From: an uncultured Alphaproteobacteria bacterium
GTDB lineage: Bacteria; Pseudomonadota; Alphaproteobacteria; Geminicoccales; Geminicoccaceae
DNA length: 51,475 nt
Assembly: GCA_902826935.1 (NCBI GenBank)
Contig: CADEGR010000014.1
Location: 6,163-57,637 of the forward strand
Direction: 5' to 3'
In this document: positions 44,252 through 51,475 of the stretch, in pieces
How positions within the stretch are numbered: the stretch's first letter is position 1
Layout: every line of letters begins with the position of its first letter
Made by a program: the position numbers and the translations under genes
Notes under the pieces: generated by a model
Told to the model about the DNA's origin: nothing
Seen by the model: only the letters and a program-made list of their open reading frames with translations
Databases searched by the model: none

Positions 44252-45214
44252 ATGGCGGTCTATACCCTGATCGACGACGACTCGCTGGCCGATTTCCTGG
44301 CCTGCTACGAGCTTGGCCAGCTGCTCAGCCTGAAGGGCATCGCCGAGGGCGTCGAGAACTCCAACTACCTCGTGATCACCGAGCGCGGCCGCTATATCCT
44401 GACGCTGTACGAGAAGCGCGTCGATCCGGCCGATCTGCCGTTCTTTTTGGGCCTGATGGAGCATCTGGCGCAGCGCGGCGTGCGCTGTCCGACGCCGGTT
44501 CATGGCAGCGATGGTGCAGCCTTGCGCCAGCTCTGCGGCCGGCCGGCAGCGCTGATCGAGTTCCTGGACGGCGTGTCGCCGCGGCGCTGGCAGGCGGCCC
44601 AGTGCGCCGAGCTTGGCCGAGCGCTCGCCCGGCTGCATCTGGCCGGCGCCGACTTTGAGATGCGGCGGGCCAACGCCTTATCGCTGGACGGCTGGCACCG
44701 CGTGTTCACGGCCTGCCGCCACCACGCCGACAGCGTCTGCCCCGGCCTCGAGGCGGAGCTGGCCAGTGAGCTCGAGGCGCTGGCAGCGGCCTGGCCAGCC
44801 GATCTGCCGAGCGGCGTCATCCATGCCGATCTGTTCCCCGACAACGTGTTCTTCCGCGGCGCTGAGCTGTCCGGGATCATCGACTTCTACTTCGCTTGCA
44901 ACGACCTCTTGGCCTATGACCTCGCGATCTGCCTGAACGCCTGGTGCTTCGAGCCGGATGGCGCCTTCAACATCACCAAGGCGCGCCAGCTGTTCGCAGG
45001 CTATCAGCAGATCCGGCCGATCGGCGCCGACGAGCTGGCAGCGCTGCCCTTGCTGGCGCGCGGGGCGGCCTGTCGGTTCCTGATGACCCGGCTGTTCGAC
45101 TGGCGCCACCAGGTCGAAGGTGCGCTGGTCAAGCCGAAGGATCCGCTCGAATATCTGGAAAAGCTGCGGTTCCACCGCCATGCGGCCGGGCCCGGCGATT
45201 ACGGCTTGGGCTGA
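44252..45214 (+). CDS. thrB: Homoserine kinase (HSK2 type)
   Basis: This 320-residue protein belongs to the aminoglycoside-phosphotransferase-like homoserine kinases of alphaproteobacteria, not the GHMP type. [10 protein letters not shown] near 30 is the nucleotide loop, and [12 protein letters not shown] near 190-201 with [11 protein letters not shown] near 208-218 gives the catalytic Asp and metal site. It phosphorylates homoserine in threonine synthesis. It lies 68 bases after ispH; rnhA follows in 4 bases. Confidence 0.95.
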   Translation: MAVYTLIDDDSLADFLACYELGQLLSLKGIAEGVENSNYLVITERGRYILTLYEKRVDPADLPFFLGLMEHLAQRGVRCPTPVHGSDGAALRQLCGRPAALIEFLDGVSPRRWQAAQCAELGRALARLHLAGADFEMRRANALSLDGWHRVFTACRHHADSVCPGLEAELASELEALAAAWPADLPSGVIHADLFPDNVFFRGAELSGIIDFYFACNDLLAYDLAICLNAWCFEPDGAFNITKARQLFAGYQQIRPIGADELAALPLLARGAACRFLMTRLFDWRHQVEGALVKPKDPLEYLEKLRFHRHAAGPGDYGLG

Positions 45215-45218
45215 ATGC

Positions 45219-45692
45219 ATGGCAGAGGCGGCTAACCACCAGGACGACCTGGTCACGATCCATACCGATGGCGCCTGCTCGGGCAATCCCGGTCCGGGCG
45301 GCTGGGGCGCCATCCTGACCTGGCGCGGCCAGGACCGGGAGCTGTCGGGCTATGAGCCGGCGACCACCAACAACCGGATGGAGCTGGCGGCCGCGATCGC
45401 CGCGCTGGAAGCGCTTAAGCGGCCGACCCGGGTGCGCCTGTTCACCGACAGCAACTACCTGCGCCAGGGCGTGATGGCCTGGCTGCCGCGCTGGAAGGCC
45501 AATGGCTGGCGCACCGCCGACAAGCAGCCGGTCAAGAACCAGGATCTGTGGCAGCGCCTCGATCTGGCCCTGCGCAGCCACAAGGTGGAGTGGCACTGGG
45601 TAAAAGGCCATGCCGGCCACCCGGAGAATGAGCGCGCCGACGCCCTGGCGCGGGCCGCGATCAAGGCCGCGGCCGCGACCACGGCGGCGTGA
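45219..45692 (+). CDS. rnhA: Ribonuclease HI
   Basis: This 157-residue enzyme cuts RNA in RNA-DNA hybrids, removing R-loops and primers. The catalytic acids are Asp17 ([14 protein letters not shown]), Glu55 ([10 protein letters not shown]), Asp77 (FTDSNYL) and Asp141 (NERADALA), with His in KGHAGHPEN. The start ATG at 45219 is four bases after the thrB stop, indicating coupled translation. Confidence 0.96.
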   Translation: MAEAANHQDDLVTIHTDGACSGNPGPGGWGAILTWRGQDRELSGYEPATTNNRMELAAAIAALEALKRPTRVRLFTDSNYLRQGVMAWLPRWKANGWRTADKQPVKNQDLWQRLDLALRSHKVEWHWVKGHAGHPENERADALARAAIKAAAATTAA

Positions 45693-45717
45693 CTGAAGGG
45701 TGAAACGGTCGCTTCAG
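45693..45717. terminator. Candidate terminator between rnhA and peroxiredoxin
   Basis: CTGAAG and CTTCAG form a perfect 6-base stem with a 13-base loop between convergent rnhA and peroxiredoxin genes, overlapping the peroxiredoxin stop. No U run is present. Confidence 0.3.
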
Positions 45718-46199
45718 AGGGCGGCCAGGATGCTGGCGGCGCTCGATTTCTCGGCCTGGCTCGGCACGTCCTCGACCATCAAGGCAGTGACCTTGCCGTC
45801 CTCGGCGATCATCGCGTAGCGCTTGGAGCGCGTGCCGAGCCCGGCGGCGCTGCCATCGAAATCCAGACCGATCGCCTTGGTGAACTCGCCATTGCCGTCG
45901 GACAGGATCTCGATCTTGCCCTCCGCCTCGACCGCCTTCGACCAAGCGCTGAGCACGAACGGGTCGTTGACCGCGACGCACAGGATCGCGGCCACGCCCT
46001 TGGCCTTGATCTCGCCAGCATGCTGCAGGAAGCCAGGCAGATGCTTCTCGTGACAGGTCGGCGTGAACGCGCCCGGGACTGCGAACAGCACGATCTTCTT
46101 GCCCTTGGCCAGGTCGGCCAGGCTGACGGTCTGGACCCCGCCGGCCTTGAATTGCCGCAGCGTTGCGTCAGGTAGACGGTCACCGATCTGGATCGCCAT
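45714..46199 (-). CDS. Peroxiredoxin (Prx5-like)
   Basis: This 161-residue thioredoxin-fold peroxidase has the peroxidatic Cys49 in PGAFTPTCHEKHLPGF and a further Cys at 74 (AILCVAVND). The pattern is the Prx5/AhpE-like group, whose members reduce hydroperoxides with glutathione/glutaredoxin or thioredoxin. A strong GGGAGGAG precedes the ATG at 46199. A palindrome lies in the shared divergent region with yqgE. Confidence 0.93.
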   Translation of the reverse strand: MAIQIGDRLPDATLRQFKAGGVQTVSLADLAKGKKIVLFAVPGAFTPTCHEKHLPGFLQHAGEIKAKGVAAILCVAVNDPFVLSAWSKAVEAEGKIEILSDGNGEFTKAIGLDFDGSAAGLGTRSKRYAMIAEDGKVTALMVEDVPSQAEKSSAASILAAL

Positions 46200-46291
46200 G
46201 AGGCAGCTCCTCCCAGACAAGCCGGCCCGAGGCAGGGCCGCGCAGGCAAGGGACTGTGGCACGCCAAGGCCGGGCAGACAACGCGTCCCGC

Positions 46292-46304
46292 TAACAAATT
46301 GTTA
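46292..46304. promoter_or_regulatory. AT-rich palindrome between peroxiredoxin and yqgE
   Basis: TAACAA-A-TTGTTA is a 13-base perfect inverted repeat in a GC-rich background, within the divergent promoter region. Its T-N11-A shape fits LysR-type operators, but no regulator is linked. Confidence 0.3.
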
Positions 46305-46369
46305 ACCCTGGGACGGCAGGATGACCGCTCGACCTTGCTGCACCAAGCTATTCGTCTAAACTGTGAGGC

Positions 46370-46951
46370 ATGGCTGCGAACATGACCGCGCGCGAGGAAA
46401 CCAGCCTGGTTGGCCAGCTGCTGGTGGCAATGCCGAACATGGCCGATCCGCGCTTTGCGCGGACGGTCATTTACCTGTGCGCGCATTCCTCGGAAGGCGC
46501 CATGGGCCTGGTCGTCAACCGGCTGATCGACAGCCTGGACTTCGAGAGCCTGCTGCAGCAGCTGGGCATGTCGGCCAAGACCGATGAGCGCGACCTGCCG
46601 ATTCATTTCGGCGGTCCGGTCGAAAGCAGCCGCGGCTTCGTCCTGCATTCGACCGACTATCAGCAGGAATCGACGCTGGTGATCGACGACGAGGTTGCGC
46701 TGACCGCCACCATCGACGTGCTGCGGGCGATTGCCACGGGCGCTGGCCCGCTGCAGCGCGTGCTGGCGCTCGGCTATGCCGGCTGGGGGGCGGGCCAGCT
46801 CGATCGCGAGATCCAGGAGAATGGCTGGCTCATGGTGCCGGCGGATGACGAGCTGGTGTTCGGCGGCGATCACGACACCAAGTGGGCCCGCGCCATGGCC
46901 AAGCTCGGCATCGACCTCAGCCTGCTTTCGACCGAGGCGGGCCACGCCTGA
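46370..46951 (+). CDS. YqgE/AlgH family protein
   Basis: This 193-residue protein of the DUF179/AlgH family opens with [21 protein letters not shown], then has [10 protein letters not shown] and [15 protein letters not shown] near 78-92. The family's role is not settled; it has been tied to alginate control in Pseudomonas. The length and order are normal. The start at 46370 follows GAGG closely; ATG 46382 is an alternative. Confidence 0.92.
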   Translation: MAANMTAREETSLVGQLLVAMPNMADPRFARTVIYLCAHSSEGAMGLVVNRLIDSLDFESLLQQLGMSAKTDERDLPIHFGGPVESSRGFVLHSTDYQQESTLVIDDEVALTATIDVLRAIATGAGPLQRVLALGYAGWGAGQLDREIQENGWLMVPADDELVFGGDHDTKWARAMAKLGIDLSLLSTEAGHA

Positions 46952-47005
46952 CGTCGATACCGCTCAGCCCGGGCCAGGGCCAGGCATCGAGCGGCGCGGC
47001 GTCGT

Positions 47006-47527
47006 CTAGCGGAGCGCTGCGTAGCTGAGCGTCGCCGGCTGCGGCTGGCCGGCATAGAGCTCCGCCAGGCCCATATAGGTCACGCGGACCCGCGCCGTGC
47101 CCTTCCGCTCGAAGTCGAGCGCCCGGGCAGCCTGCTTCGACAGATCGATGATCCGGTTCTTGACGAACGGCCCCCGGTCATTGACCCGCACGACGGCACT
47201 GCGACCATTTTCCAGATTGGTGACCCGGACCAGGCTCGGCAGGGGCAAGGTCGGATGGGCCGCGGTCAGGTCGTACATGTTGTAGACCTCGCCATTGGCG
47301 GTCGGGCGGCCATGGAAATCGGTACCGTACCAGGAGGCGACGCCCTCCTGCTCGTACTGGCTGACCATGCGCGGATGATACCACTGGCCGGACACCTGGT
47401 AGGGGGTGCCGACCTTGTAATGCGGTCGGCTGGTCCGATAGGTGCCGCCGCAGCCGGCCAGCAAAGTCAGGCTGCAAAGCACCGCCAGCGCGCCCAAGCC
47501 AAGTCTGCCAAGCTGAACCCCGCGCAT
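47006..47527 (-). CDS. rlpA: Septal ring lytic transglycosylase RlpA
   Basis: This 173-residue lipoprotein has a lipobox (LLAGC, Cys near 26) and a double-psi beta-barrel domain: GVASWYGTDFHGRPTANGEVYNMYD near 63-87 and VRVNDRGPFVKNRIIDLS near 112-129. The catalytic Asp in NDRGPF is conserved. RlpA cleaves naked glycan at the division septum. There is no SPOR domain, as in some short alphaproteobacterial forms. GGGAG precedes the ATG. Confidence 0.93.
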   Translation of the reverse strand: MRGVQLGRLGLGALAVLCSLTLLAGCGGTYRTSRPHYKVGTPYQVSGQWYHPRMVSQYEQEGVASWYGTDFHGRPTANGEVYNMYDLTAAHPTLPLPSLVRVTNLENGRSAVVRVNDRGPFVKNRIIDLSKQAARALDFERKGTARVRVTYMGLAELYAGQPQPATLSYAALR

Positions 47528-47721
47528 GCTTGGTCTCCCGTTGATCCTGACCTTTTACTAAACAACATCACAAGCACAGACCAAACCATCGCGCAAGGCT
47601 TATCGCCAGGCCGCCTGGGCTGCGGCTTGAGCGAAAGCATCAACCTGATCAGCTAAGCTGCTATGACGAAATCCGCAGTCGCGAAGCGGGAACCGCATTC
47701 AACCGCCGGCAATTCTCACCT

Positions 47722-48483
47722 TCAGCGTGCAGTCCAGCCCCCGTCGACTGGGAGGGTATGACCGGTGATCATGCTCGCGGCGTCGCTCGCCAGGAAGCCG
47801 ATGGCGAACGCCACCTCGGCCGGCTCGACCAGACGGCCGAGCGGCGTGGCGGCCAGGATCTGCTCGGTCATGCCTGGCTCGGCCAGCAGCGGCACGGTCA
47901 GCCTGGTGCGCGCGAAGGTCGGCGCCACCGCGTTGACCCGCACGCCGAATGGCGCCCATTCGCAGGCGAGCGCGCGGGTGAAATTGACCAAGGCGCCTTT
48001 GGCGGCGTGGTAGGCGAGGTTGGGATAGAGGCTGTTGCCGACCAGGCCCATGATCGAGGCGACATTGACCACCGCGCCCCGCCTGGCTGCCACCATCGCC
48101 CGGCCGGCCGCCCGGGCGCACAGAAAGCTGCCGGTCGCGTTGATCTCCAGGACCTGTCGCCAGCGCTCGCTCGGCAGATCGAGGCTCGGCAGCCGGGCGC
48201 CCGCCCCGGCGTTGTTGACCAGGATGTCGAGCCGGCCATGACGGCCCAGAACCTGGGCGATCCCAGCCTCGACCGCAGGCTCGTCGGTGACGTCGAGCGC
48301 CAGCGCCCAGCCCGGCGCCAGGTCCGCCGCCACCGCTTCTGCCGCAGGCCCATCGAGGTCGCTGACCACGACCGTCGCCCCGGCTTGCGCCAGGGCGCGC
48401 GCGGTTGCCTCGCCAATTCCGGCAGCGCCGCCGGTGACCAGTGCCACCCGGCCGTCCAGCCGCAGCGCCCCAAGATAATCCAT
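47722..48483 (-). CDS. SDR family oxidoreductase
   Basis: This 253-residue SDR has TGGAAGIG at about 16-23, NNAGAG near 90, a catalytic Ser in VASIMG and YHAAKG as the active-site pair. A closing TLPVDGGWTAR is standard. GGAGGG precedes the ATG at 48483. The substrate is unassigned; it is probably a 3-oxoacyl or sugar-type dehydrogenase. It is divergent from glmS with 289 bases between. Confidence 0.86.
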   Translation of the reverse strand: MDYLGALRLDGRVALVTGGAAGIGEATARALAQAGATVVVSDLDGPAAEAVAADLAPGWALALDVTDEPAVEAGIAQVLGRHGRLDILVNNAGAGARLPSLDLPSERWRQVLEINATGSFLCARAAGRAMVAARRGAVVNVASIMGLVGNSLYPNLAYHAAKGALVNFTRALACEWAPFGVRVNAVAPTFARTRLTVPLLAEPGMTEQILAATPLGRLVEPAEVAFAIGFLASDAASMITGHTLPVDGGWTAR

Positions 48484-48714
48484 CCGCCGCGCCCTCCGTT
48501 GGCCACCGCCATGCTGCCATCGGCATGCGCCCGCGCGCCAGCCGCGCTGGGCCGGCGGTGGTGCTGGCGCATCGGCAGCCGTGGCGACTCGGCCACAGCG
48601 CGGACGGTCGCGCCCTGCCAGCAGCGCCGCTATAGTCCTGCCGCATTCACAAGGCGGCCAAGCGCGCTTATCGACCAGCCTCATGGCCGCTGCCGGCCGG
48701 CGACGGCAGCGCGC

Positions 48715-48729
48715 TTAAGCGCTCGTTAA
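48715..48729. promoter_or_regulatory. CtrA-like box TTAA-N7-TTAA upstream of glmS
   Basis: TTAAGCGCTCGTTAA matches TTAA-N7-TTAA. It lies 43 bases upstream of the glmS start, a typical promoter place. It differs from the full CtrA consensus (TTAA-N7-TTAAC) in the final base. Control of cell-wall precursor supply by CtrA would be sensible but is inference. Confidence 0.4.
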
Positions 48730-48772
48730 GCTTGTCGGCATAGGCTGAATGGCAGATGGGAGGGAGCAGGCG

Positions 48773-50596
48773 ATGTGTGGAATTGTCGGCATTCTGGGCA
48801 GCCAGACCGCTGCGCCCCTGCTGCTGGAGGCGCTCAAGCGCCTGGAATATCGTGGCTATGACAGCGCCGGCATTGCCACCCTGGTCGATGGCCAGATCGA
48901 GCGCCGCCGCGCCGAGGGCAAGCTCGTCAATCTCGAGCGCGTGCTGCGCGAGCGCCCGCTCGCTGGCGCCATCGGCATCGGCCACACCCGATGGGCGACC
49001 CATGGCGCGCCGACCGAGGACAACGCCCATCCGCATGAGGCGAACGGCGTGGCCGTGGTCCACAACGGCATCATCGAGAATTTCGAGGCGCTCCGTTACG
49101 AGCTGATCCAGAAGGGCCACCACTTCACCACCCAGACCGACACCGAGGTGGTGCCGCATCTGGTCGGCGCCTATCTCGAGCAGGGCCTGGCGCCGGTTGC
49201 GGCCGCGAAGGCGGCGCTGGCCCGGCTGGAGGGTGCCTTCGCGCTCGCCTTGCTGTTCCAAGATCAGCCGGATCTCTTGATCTGCGCCCGGCGCGGCAGC
49301 CCGCTGGCGATCGGCTATGGCACCGGCGAGATGTATGTCGGCTCGGACGCCCTGGCGCTCGCCCCGCTGACCGACCGGATCCAGTATCTGGACGAGGGCG
49401 ACTGGGCGGTGGTTCGGCTCGAAGGGGCCACCATCTACGATGCCCAGGGCGCCGAGGCGGCGCGCCCGATCGTGCAGACCGCCTTTTCCGGCGCGCTGAT
49501 CGGCAAGGGCAACTACCGCCACTTCATGCACAAGGAAATTCACGAGCAGCCGGCGGTGCTGGGCGATACCTTGCGCGCCTTTGCCAGCCCCTTGGATCAC
49601 CGGATCCAGCTGCCCGATCTGCCGATCGATTTCGCCGGGCTGTCACGGCTGCAGATGGTCGCCTGCGGCACCGCCTCCTATGCCTGCATGGTCGGCAAAT
49701 ACTGGTTCGAGCAGCTGGCGGGCCTGCCGGTCGATGTCGAGATCGGCTCGGAGTTCCGCTATCGCGGGACGCCGCTGGATCCGAAAGCCGCCGGTCTGTT
49801 CGTCTCCCAATCCGGCGAGACGATGGACACGCTGGAGGCGATGCGCCACGTCAAGCGCGCCGGGCTGAAGACGATCGCGGTGGTCAACGTGCCGGAGAGC
49901 ACGCTGGCGCGCGAAGCGGATTGTCAGCTGCGCACCTTGGCCGGACCCGAGATCGGGGTGGCCTCGACCAAGGCCTATACCACCCAGCTCGCCACGCTCG
50001 CCTGCCTTGCGATCGGCGCTGCCAGGGCGCGCGGCCGCCTCACGCCGGAGCGGGAGGCGGCGCTGACCCAGGCGCTCGACGAAGTGCCGGCGCGCGCGGC
50101 CGAGGTCTTGATGCAGGACGCGGCCTTCGAGCGGCTCGCCCACGAGCTGAGCCATGCCCGCGACGTGCTCTATATCGGCCGCGGCACCAGCTATCCGATC
50201 GCCCTTGAGGGAGCGCTGAAGCTCAAGGAGATCAGCTACATTCACGCCGAGGGCTATGCCGGCGGCGAGCTCAAGCATGGGCCGATCGCGCTGATCGACG
50301 AGCATGTGCCGGTGATCGTGGTGGCGCCGCGCGATGCTCTGTTCGAGAAGACCGCCAGCAATCTGCAGGAGGTCGTGGCCCGGGGCGGCAAGGTGATCCT
50401 GCTGAGCGACCAGCAAGGCTGCGATCAGCTGCGCCAATATGTCCACACCTCGATCGCCCTGCCGACGGTCGATCCGGTCGTGGCGCCGCTGCTCTACGCC
50501 ATCCCGGTGCAGCTGCTCGCCTATCATACCGCCGTGGTCAAAGGGACCGACGTCGATCAGCCGCGCAACCTGGCCAAGTCCGTGACCGTGGAGTGA
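48773..50596 (+). CDS. glmS: Glutamine-fructose-6-phosphate aminotransferase
   Basis: This 607-residue enzyme makes glucosamine 6-phosphate for peptidoglycan and LPS. Cys1 in MCGIVG is the glutaminase nucleophile; HTRWATHG and HNGIIEN follow. The isomerase half has VACGTASYACMVGKYW near 301-316, SQSGETMDT and AEGYAGGELKHGP, and it ends with the family tail NLAKSVTVE. GGGAGG lies upstream of the ATG. No glmU or glmM is in the window. Confidence 0.97.
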   Translation: MCGIVGILGSQTAAPLLLEALKRLEYRGYDSAGIATLVDGQIERRRAEGKLVNLERVLRERPLAGAIGIGHTRWATHGAPTEDNAHPHEANGVAVVHNGIIENFEALRYELIQKGHHFTTQTDTEVVPHLVGAYLEQGLAPVAAAKAALARLEGAFALALLFQDQPDLLICARRGSPLAIGYGTGEMYVGSDALALAPLTDRIQYLDEGDWAVVRLEGATIYDAQGAEAARPIVQTAFSGALIGKGNYRHFMHKEIHEQPAVLGDTLRAFASPLDHRIQLPDLPIDFAGLSRLQMVACGTASYACMVGKYWFEQLAGLPVDVEIGSEFRYRGTPLDPKAAGLFVSQSGETMDTLEAMRHVKRAGLKTIAVVNVPESTLAREADCQLRTLAGPEIGVASTKAYTTQLATLACLAIGAARARGRLTPEREAALTQALDEVPARAAEVLMQDAAFERLAHELSHARDVLYIGRGTSYPIALEGALKLKEISYIHAEGYAGGELKHGPIALIDEHVPVIVVAPRDALFEKTASNLQEVVARGGKVILLSDQQGCDQLRQYVHTSIALPTVDPVVAPLLYAIPVQLLAYHTAVVKGTDVDQPRNLAKSVTVE

Positions 50597-51475
50597 CCAG
50601 CTGTCGCCGTGCTGCAGGATGTGCTGCCTGAGGCTCGATCGACCGCCAGGTGAGTGCGTCGGTCGCCACCCTCACCAAGACCGCCTCGGCGCGCGCGGCT
50701 ATCTCGACTGCGGCAACGCCGACGCATGCCGCTGGAGCAACACGGCGGCACATGGGCGCTCATCTGGCCAAGCGTCCGAAGGCTCGCCGCCAGCGGCCAG
50801 CCCTTGCCCGGCGGCCATAGACCTGGCGGATCAGCGGAACATTGGTCTTTGGCTACGTCTGGCGACTAGGATCAGAACCTGATCAGGCTAACCGCTTAGC
50901 CCAATCAACCCAATCTTCAGCTATTCCGGCGATCCTGCCGATGGTCCATGCGACCCTGGGAATCCGCGCCGTTAGCAAGTCTATTGACCGACGCGCGGAT
51001 TCCCAGGATCGCATGGACCAAGAACGCTGCGTCAGCTTCGGCCCAAAGCGTTAAGAAATGGTTGGCTGCTTCGACCATTGCGGCAGCAGCGGCGAGGGGC
51101 GTGACCAGTCAGCTGCAGGCATCGATCGGGGTGCGGCCTTAGGCTTGAGCCGCCCCCGGCCCACTCGATAAATATGACAGAGATGGTGATACCCCGGTCG
51201 GCGATCGTCGGACGCTTGGCGGCAAGGCTTCACCAGGCTTGGCGCGACGGGCTCCGGGCCGTGGTGCAAGGCGTCTGCGCCAGCCGCAACGGCGGCCAGC
51301 ACCTCCCCCGCCGGCTCACGCGCCTAAGGCCTTGCGCCGCCAGCGCCGTGATCTCGAGCACAAGATCATCGGGCAAGGGGCTCTGGCTGCGCGCGCGTCG
51401 CAGACCTGTCACCACGGCGCCCGTTCGCCCCATGGCGGCAGAGCTGCTCGAGCCTGGCCGACGCGCGCGATCCGG
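50597..51475. other. 879-base region without a convincing gene
   Basis: After glmS no frame has both a ribosome site and protein-like composition. A 70-codon plus frame (50842-51054) runs through the inverted repeat and is unlikely. A minus frame at 51230-51433 could be a gene entering from the right edge but is not recognised. The region includes a 28-bp inverted repeat and resembles decayed or regulatory DNA. Confidence 0.5.
50942..51020. repeat. 28-bp inverted repeat with 23-base spacer
   Basis: The arms at 50942-50969 and 50993-51020 are reverse complements at 27 of 28 positions (one C/T difference), beginning TGGTCCATGCGA. The 23-base spacer is not symmetrical. Such a long stem could be a MITE-like remnant, a terminator or structured RNA, or a binding site for a large dimer. 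No flanking direct repeat or transposase is visible. Confidence 0.7.

Noticed and set aside
50557-50763. Short minus frame ending HSTVTDLARLRG
   Set aside because: This is the antisense of the conserved glmS end, a familiar false gene call.

Overview
The window is high-GC DNA, densely packed with genes on both strands. Its gene content points to an alphaproteobacterium, probably of the Rhodospirillales/Geminicoccales type. The evidence is the ispH-thrB(HSK2)-rnhA order, a long-form SerA next to SerC, FkbM, DUF6524 and BrnA-type small proteins, a PomAB-like stator pair, many short-chain dehydrogenases, and CtrA-like TTAA-N7-TTAA sites. The taxonomic call is inference from gene content. I found no rRNA, tRNA, CRISPR array, transposase or phage gene.

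Left part (1-9770). The window opens inside a minus-strand corrinoid methyl-transfer module: a B12-binding protein, a pterin-binding methyltransferase and a ferredoxin-type corrinoid activator cut by the left edge. Next come a phytanoyl-CoA-type dioxygenase, an SDR and an enolase-superfamily sugar-acid dehydratase, all on the minus strand. A class III nucleotide cyclase with TolB-like and TPR regions diverges from them and has unusually AT-rich stretches. An SMP-30-type lactonase and another SDR follow.

Middle part (9767-32000). This holds small exported or membrane proteins (DUF4168, SlyD-like FKBP, DUF6524 and several very short ones), a PPK2 polyphosphate kinase, an FkbM methyltransferase, a small cytochrome c and a 52-residue basic protein that looks ArfA-like. 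It also holds dadA, a GMC oxidoreductase, a MotAB/PomAB-type stator pair, divergent denD and otnC for four-carbon sugar-acid breakdown, a sulfatase, a sugar ABC permease pair with no binding protein or ATPase nearby, and a 2-hydroxyacid dehydrogenase.

Right part (32200-51475). An SDR is followed by an HD-domain phosphohydrolase. Then come short accessory genes, including a BrnA antitoxin without its toxin, a quinone oxidoreductase, an unrecognised 225-residue protein and purA. The remainder is mostly core metabolism and envelope biogenesis: serA-serC (serine), ispH-thrB-rnhA, peroxiredoxin, yqgE, rlpA and glmS. The last 880 bases hold no convincing gene but carry a 28-bp inverted repeat.

The shared themes are oxidation and dehydration of sugars and sugar acids (six classical SDRs, DenD, OtnC, enolase-superfamily dehydratase, lactonase), one-carbon and serine/methionine-linked metabolism, and cell-envelope or cell-cycle-linked functions. 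I see no clear new multi-gene system. The best leads are the corrinoid module, the alternative hairpins between purA and the unknown gene, the orphan terminator-like hairpin beside motA, the long palindromes and the ArfA-like small protein.
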